Assembly: GCA_024811115.1 (NCBI GenBank)
Contig: JAKOGH010000903.1
Span: 1-13,757, forward strand
Direction of reading: 5' to 3'
DNA from: Terana coerulea
Lineage: Eukaryota > Basidiomycota > Agaricomycetes > Polyporales > Phanerochaetaceae
DNA length: 13,757 nt
Each line of letters opens with the position of its first letter. Positions within the stretch are counted from its first letter, which is position 1. Under the pieces are notes generated by a model, which was given only the letters and a program-made list of their open reading frames with translations, had not been told where the DNA came from and ran no database searches. A program made the position numbers and the translations under genes. Of this stretch, positions 8,150-13,757 are shown in pieces.

Positions 8150-10651
8150 CTAGTGTCTGCCTGATACTGACACTTCATCCTCGATCTTCCACCTGCCAAC
8201 CTCAGCCATTGCCCTCGCATCACCACCCTCCATTTCTGGAGCCTGAAGCAATGCACTAACCATCTTCCAAGGATCCTTTCCCTCCGCCATACTTCAATAT
8301 TTCGCTCTTGTACTTTTCGCCTGTCTCTCTATTGAGAGGATCGTAGGCAAACAACTTTCGCCACACTCGAGAGGCAATCGCTCGATCAAAGAGGTAAGAG
8401 TAGTAGGTCGCACCGTATCCGAAGAGATGTCCAAACTGGGTCTGCCATGATGTCCCAGGTACGTGAGGTATGAGACCCTTAGTCTGATACAGTTTTGCTA
8501 ACGCAATAGTGGAGTCGAAGTTCTCCGAAAGCACCGCGGACGAGTGGTAGGTTTGATCTAGAGCTGCCAAGAGGATTTGTGTATGGGTATCGATGGAACG
8601 ACAAGGATCTTCGTGATGGTTTCCCTGACTGCGAGACGGGCATGTTTCCCTCGAGGTCGAATAACGACAGCACGGTGGGCGAGTTCAAGAAGTGTTCCAT
8701 CAAAATCGAAGGCAACTCAACGAAGTCTGTCGCACATCGTGTTCCAGAGACGTTTTGGTACTCCGTCCGACCAATCATTGCTGTAGCGTTATTAGCTATG
8801 GATCCATCCAAGAGCAGAAACACCTACAATGCATTGCGTGTCCCATCTCGTGAAAGAGGGTCAGAACCTCGTGCCACGCTAGAATGGTAGGGCCATTACG
8901 GACTGTTGGGCGAGCGAACTCGCAAACCAACACCACGACGGGAGTTGAAAGACTCCGTCTGCCCCGGGTATCCGTTTCCGGCGTGCTTGTGCAAATCTGT
9001 CAGACAGCTGGACCATGTCCAGATGTCGCCGCCTTGTATGCCGTCAAGATCCTGATGTGTATCGTCTCCATCCGTTCGTCGCGAACACCGAACGGTGTAA
9101 TGCGCGGCACCACTAGGCTTTCCCTCTTCGCGAGAAGAGGTCAGCGTATATCCAGCCTATGACCCCTAACCGTTCATCCACCACTTCTGAGCTTCCGGAC
9201 ATCCGAGTGCCAGACTTCACCGGGGCTGGCACTCGTTAGGCGAAGAGTGACGCCGTAGAGGTTGCGGAAGAGCCGGGATAGACCCATAAAGACAGTCCCC
9301 AAGGTAAGCGGCGGGAGTGCCACCGGTGGCGACGGCGGTTCGGGAGGACAATAGTAGTCCCTATCCCATGCCTGTATTGTAGGATACGGAGACGTATTGA
9401 GATGACTTTGCTTCCGTTCGCTGAGAGTTCGTAAAGCTCGTCTCGCATGTGGACTGGTATGATCCATGAGTGCGTTCAGAAAATGTGAGACGTTTTCTAC
9501 AGGACAGTATGTAAGCGAGAAATCCGGGTTAAGTGCGTAACTGTAAGGGGCGTACCCGGCGACTTGGCCATCTTGTCCTCTAACGTCATGTGCGCAAAGC
9601 TTGGCCTCCCAACCAAGCGGGAGCCAGCTCGCCACGGGCGTGTAGGAGGCTCTCCAGAACCTGGATTTGTTCCGGTGTACTGGAGTTCGCTGCCATGTAG
9701 ACTTTACGTCTAGGTTCCTCTTTGGGTGCGGAGTGCATGATCATCTGCGCCTGCAACGATCCGGGGTATACCACAAGGTCCCTTTGAGTAAACTGTGCTT
9801 GTAGTCGTAGTCGTGTGCCCATGGTTTTGTCTTTTAGACCGGCAAGTTCGAAAGGCTTAATCACCGCAGGAGGGCGTGCAGCGGAGGTCTCGTTCAAAAA
9901 TTGTCGGCCGAGGTGAATGATGTCAGAAGACAACGAAACAAAGTTGGCCCGTTGGTCTGGTGGTAGGTCAACGCCGGACTTCTCAAAGTCCCTCCAAAAG
10001 ATGAGAGCGGTCTCGCGTGCCTCCGGTCCTAGCGAGTTGTATATTTCGGGATCGGATATAACGGCTCGTAGAACCTAATAAGAGAAGTTAAATATAGCAC
10101 TACAATGCTATGCACATTATTACGCACATGATGTAGGTCTACATTGGTGTTCAGGACGTTCATGGCCTCGCACATCCTCTCGTACACATGCTCGGCAACC
10201 TCCACCCAAGCCGGGTCCGGATGGGCATTCCTAAGCAGCTCTGCCAGGTCTATAACGCCGCATAGGGTGTCACTGAGTCTGTCAAGGTGTTTGACGACCT
10301 GGAATAGCTCCCGCCTAGACTCTCTGGACTTCGCGATCCGACGAGTGAGCAGTTCCACTCTGCAAAGAGTAGAACTCCGTGAGGTTGATGAGCGACATGG
10401 GTGACGTGAGAAAGTCATGGCCAAAAGAGACCAGTATGTGCAACTCCCGACGGCTTGTGAGAGGGGTGGGGAATGTCGAAGTCTGTTATGATATCCACAT
10501 CGTCACTGGTAGCCGGTGCAGGGGTGCTGAGTGTCGTGGCAGGCCGTGACCCGCGTGGAAATGTCTCCTTCTTCGCGCATAGACATCCGCGGAAACGAAA
10601 GGGCGGTCGCTTGGATTTCGAGAGCACATGCCGTGCGGTATGTGCGAGCAT
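8150..10651 (-). CDS. mip: Mitochondrial intermediate peptidase (MIP, M3 metalloprotease) with multiple apparent frameshifts
   Basis: Matrix zinc protease of the thimet oligopeptidase (M3) family that trims octapeptides from imported mitochondrial proteins. It is the standard neighbour of Agaricomycete HD mating-type genes. Start taken at ATG 10651: the first about 45 residues are rich in Arg, Lys and Ser with no acidic residues until a Glu, like a mitochondrial presequence. Recognisable blocks in order: [129 protein letters not shown], the zinc site HEMGH (8852-8838), [20 protein letters not shown] and [24 protein letters not shown]. Introns: 10127-10075 (53 nt), 9555-9497 (59 nt), 8827-8781 (47 nt), all with matching phases. 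About nine one-base shifts break the frame, near 10425, 10374, 9622, 9190, 9119, 9022, 8941, 8624 and 8278. The family assignment is firm; whether this copy is functional is uncertain. Confidence 0.93.
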
Positions 10652-11021
10652 AAAGCTGGAGGGACCGGGTGAGAGTCCTGTGCAAGCAGCACGCCGGGCG
10701 CCTCCACTTCGCGAAATCATGCATCATGGGCATCATGGGCGACAAATGCCTGATTGGGTACCTTCTAAGTTCTGAGTCGATCCAATCACAAGCCGCGAAA
10801 CTGCAGACAATGCAAAGTGCAGGCAACTGGGCGCATGTGCGAAGGGGCAGTTCCGTACGGACTGATAGCGAGGTCTAACCAGACGAATGTGTAGGCTGTC
10901 TAGCTGAGAAATACAATAAGTCATTAGAATAGCGGGTATGTAGTGGTGCGAATGAGTGCGACATGCAAAACAGTTTGAGTGCAATGACAGGATAGCGAGG
11001 AAAGGTAAGCGCGAAATGCCT
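10652..11021 (-). promoter_or_regulatory. Spacer with MIP promoter and 3' end of WHIM gene
   Basis: 370 bp between the stop of the upstream WHIM-type gene (11022) and the MIP start (10651), both on minus. It should hold the terminator of the former and the promoter of the latter. A short direct repeat, catcatggg, occurs twice in a row near 10722-10739. No convincing gene lies here; open frames on both strands are overlapping and short. Confidence 0.4.
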
Positions 11022-13128
11022 CTATGACTCGTCCATGCTAGGCGAAGGTGACGTGCTAGGTCCTAAGCTCCTATCATATAACTCTCCACCCGTTTGTCCG
11101 TCAACGGAAGACGCATCATCCGTCATCGAGGAGCCTATACCATTCTGGTGTCCGTTTCCCACTGCGACGGCATCCGACATCGCATAGTCAGCGTTGCCAT
11201 TCGTCCCCGCTGCAGCCGCATTGACGGGTTCAACAGCGTAGACCCAGAACTTGCTCCTCTTCTTGCCCGCGACGGCTTCCACGACTGTCTCGCTGGGCTT
11301 GATAGCTGCGGCACCGTTGACCTTGACCTTGAGTCCGTTGGTTCGGGTGGGTGGTGGTCCTACAGAGACGTCAAGGGAGCTTGCTACACTATCGTCCGTT
11401 CGTGCGCGTTTCGGCGGCGGACCGTCCTGCGGTTCGGCGGCGGTACCCAGCCTGGCGGACCGCCGTTCACCTCGCCATTCCGGCCACTCGTCACCAGATC
11501 TGCTATTTGAGTTGTTTGCGGCGGACGTCCTTGTTGACCGTCGAGTGCCAGCTCGGCGATGACTCGAAGAACCACCGTCTTCGTTCTCTTCGTCCAATTC
11601 GAATTGGTCATCGTCTTCATGCTCATCCTGGTATTTGTATTCGTCCTGGTCGTCCTACAATGAGGTAGTTCAGTACCACGGGTATCTGCGAAACGGCAAT
11701 AGTGCGACCATTACCTCTTCAGTCGGGTCGTTCAGGTACGCATAATCTGGGCGCGTGGTTTTTCGTCTCGTTCGAGTCTCCCGCAGCTCGGCCTGCGCAA
11801 TTAGCATGTTGCGCTGAGCAATTTTCTTTGTGCGCGTTGGATACGCTAAAGAGTTGGCTTATCAGCGTGCTTTCTTCGGCGAGATACCTAAGCAGGAATT
11901 CCTGGCTTCAGCTTACCGCTATCTCAGCGTCGATGACAGGTATACGCTCTTCTAGGGTCTGGATAAGGGCGACGTGCATTGTGTCCAGCTTCGAATGTCT
12001 TTGTCCTGCTTTAGATTCAGGTGGAGCGGTGTCTTTGAGCTTCTCAATTAATGCCGCATATTCTTCCCGAGTGGACGATACGGCCTGGAGCGTCGACGTA
12101 ATCTTCCAAGGGTTGGTGGATGAATACACCCGCGGTGAATCTATAAAGGGATTACGGCATGGTCAGCCGCCGTTTGCGAGCATGAAAGCATGATGAAGTC
12201 CGCAATATGCCGAAGGTGAGTTTTACAACATTTCAGGTGGTATGGCAAATATGCGCAAATACGGTACGGCAACGACACGCAAATTTCGAGGAGTACGCGC
12301 ACGCACCATCAATCATCCAATACCTCTTGCGCTGGGCATCTTGGCCTAATGGTATGAATTGGAGATTCTCTTGACTTTGAGGGTCGCTGGGTGGAGGACG
12401 AGACGGGGTAGTTTCCGCCTTCTTGTGCTTATTGTGGACGACGCCCCACGCGCGATCGATAGTCCTCTTGACATCCGTGCTGAAGCACAGTTGGAATTCG
12501 ACTAACTGACGCAAAACCTTGAGCTACATGTGGGCGTAGTAGAATAAGCACAGAAGATCGCGACCAAACAGGTGAATTCGCACCTTGATATCCCAATCTG
12601 CGCCCCAGAAGCCCTTCTCGAAAGCAGGTAAAGGATCCACGTTTGCTTGTCGTTCCTCATTCCAGAACACTCCTCTGTCATTCGACTTCAGGAGCTCTTG
12701 CATAAGACTGGATATGGTTGCTGAAATCACGTCCGAACTACGGCGGATGGCATCGCAACGAGGTCACAGCATGTCCACAAGTCGCATAGACATGCACTTA
12801 CCTCAAGTTACGCGTTTGCGGTCGCAGGTTTGCCACGAATCGCGAAAGTATATGGACCATGATGGGCTCTACGTCCTCATTCATCAAAGCCTCCTCGAAA
12901 CTGCATACCAAAATGTACGTCAGAGGGTCGTTAGGATCCAAAAGGCATGATACGGACGTACTCCATGGGTGTGTTCAGTCCCTCAGTCTTGCTTCGAAGC
13001 TGCGTGAACCTGCAAATGAATGCATACACGAAGGCTGACTCCCATCTGTCCTTGGGATGTGTCGCGTTTGACGGCGGACATATGTGCCCTTTGATATCGC
13101 CAGTCTCGTCTGAAGGAGCTGGCTTCAT
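11022..13128 (-). CDS. DDT/WHIM-domain protein, RSF1/CECR2-like chromatin-remodelling accessory factor
   Basis: Seven exons: 13128-12962, 12900-12802, 12737-12584, 12523-12307, 12140-11917, 11845-11715 and 11654-11022, giving about 541 aa. Introns are 61, 64, 60, 166, 71 and 60 nt, all GT-AG with matching phases. The start ATG has G at -3. A DDT-like helical region comes first (about 30-90: RWESAFVYAFICRF, MDFEEALM). A helical WHIM part follows (about 110-170: LKVLRQLVEFQLC). The WSD motif spans about 194-225: LQFIPLGQDAQRKRYWMID, then DSPRVYSSTNPWK. In the RSF1, CECR2 and BAZ families this arrangement contacts ISWI-type ATPases and linker DNA. Residues about 288-331 are basic and Arg-rich, 332-360 are very acidic, and the tail is low-complexity with PPPKRARTD as a likely nuclear signal. 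Exon 6 is 131 nt and needs one more base (a run of four T on plus at 11822-11825) to keep frame. The exact orthologue is uncertain. Confidence 0.82.
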
Positions 13129-13431
13129 GTCGTGGATGGGCAGAGTGGCATGAAAGGAAGAAGCAAGTGAAGCGGTCACGCCTTAAATTATTCCGACACA
13201 TACTTGTTCCGTCACCTCGAACAAATACAAGACAAACAACTCCCGTGTTGAACACGTTGTTTACATCTCTCTAAACTTAATAAAAGCTATTTTCGCGCGC
13301 ACGGGCCTCTACCACACGACCCTGAGCGAGATGGCACTAGGGGAGCCTTACTGTACGTTCCACAAGCGGGAAGTCGTAACAACAGGGTAGCATTGCAAAG
13401 AGTACGGAGAATACAACGATAATATGGAATG
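13129..13431 (-). promoter_or_regulatory. Spacer between FAM32A homologue and WHIM gene
   Basis: 303 bp between two minus-strand genes in tandem. It should contain the FAM32A 3' end and the promoter of the WHIM gene. The minus-strand sequence just before the ATG at 13128 is CT-rich (cttcacttgcttcttccttt), which fits a fungal leader. No gene is seen. Confidence 0.4.
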
Positions 13432-13757
13432 TTAGCCAGGTCCAACCTATTCGTAGTCAGTATGAGACACCCAGCAAGCGACATTGTAAAGTATACCTTG
13501 GGGATGTCGTGGTGCTCGCTGAGAGTCTCGAGTTTGTTATTGAACTCGCTGACCCTGTCCTTGTGGGTCTTAGCAGCCAGCTTCGTGACCTTCTCGGCCA
13601 GCTAAACAAGGCGTAAGGCTCAGGAGAACAGTTAGACAGATAAATCACGTACCCTCTTGCGCTGTACGTCCTCGAAGCGCTTCTCGGCAGCGGTCTTCCT
13701 GTCACTGCTGCCCGCTAACGCAGGAGATGCTCTGCTGCTCCCCGCAGGCGAAGCTTT
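13432..13757 (-). CDS. FAM32A: FAM32A (DUF1754) homologue, C-terminal exons
   Basis: Nuclear RNA-associated protein of the FAM32A family; the human member sits in the catalytic spliceosome and helps 5' exon docking. Three exons are visible: 13757-13653, 13601-13497 and 13446-13432, each in phase 0, with introns of 51 and 50 nt. The 5' part lies beyond the right edge. Family hallmarks: KTAAEKRFEDVQRKR, then a basic helix with KTHKDRVSEFNNKLETLSE, ending in EHHDIPKVGPG and a stop. The last exon encodes only VGPG and the stop, which fits the end of the family. No frameshift is seen. It lies tandem with the WHIM gene and has no known tie to mating. Confidence 0.9.

Noticed and set aside
8950..8975. 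A tenth MIP frameshift at the CCGGGG run
   Set aside because: Reading the other frame back through [23 protein letters not shown] is continuous, so the shift belongs further upstream near 9022.
1..13757. tRNA, rRNA, CRISPR or prokaryotic operon features
   Set aside because: No cloverleaf-like sequence, rRNA stretch or regularly spaced repeat array was seen. The intron-rich gene structure is fungal.

Overview
The window looks like nuclear DNA of a mushroom-forming basidiomycete (Agaricomycete). The genes are densely packed and cut by many short GT-AG introns (47-71 nt in the well-supported genes, with one of 166 nt). Its core is a homeodomain mating-type locus of the kind called MAT-A or matA. 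It has a divergently transcribed HD1/HD2 pair (HD1 on the minus strand, 5494 to 3485; HD2 on the plus strand, 5915 to 7679) sharing a 420-bp promoter, and the gene for mitochondrial intermediate peptidase (MIP) next door (8150-10651, minus). MIP is the classic flank of this locus.

Layout from the left. 1-323 is an open reading frame running off the left edge (minus, unrecognised). 324-1047 shows nothing convincing. 1048-1632 is a possible two-exon small gene (minus). 1988-2585 is a possible small gene (plus) behind a pyrimidine-rich leader. 2586-3484 holds no gene I can support. Then come HD1, the shared promoter with two inverted repeats, HD2, a 470-bp convergent 3' region, and MIP. To the right are a DDT/WHIM-type chromatin-remodelling accessory protein (11022-13128, minus, seven exons) and the last three exons of a FAM32A homologue (13432-13757, minus, cut by the window edge).

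How the genes work together: HD1 from one mate pairs with HD2 from the other to make an active transcription factor that switches on dikaryotic development. Proteins from the same allele are not expected to pair. MIP, the WHIM protein and FAM32A are housekeeping genes that flank or travel with the locus.

The unusual points are these. (1) HD1 has serine where homeodomains carry the near-invariant recognition-helix asparagine. (2) HD1 carries a one-base frameshift that cuts off a C-terminal region which is otherwise intact and spliceable. (3) MIP contains about nine single-base frameshifts, while its splice sites, HEMGH zinc site and conserved blocks remain intact. HD2 has none. I cannot decide from sequence alone whether these shifts are sequencing errors or real decay. 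All gene models were made by eye and the exon borders are inferred.
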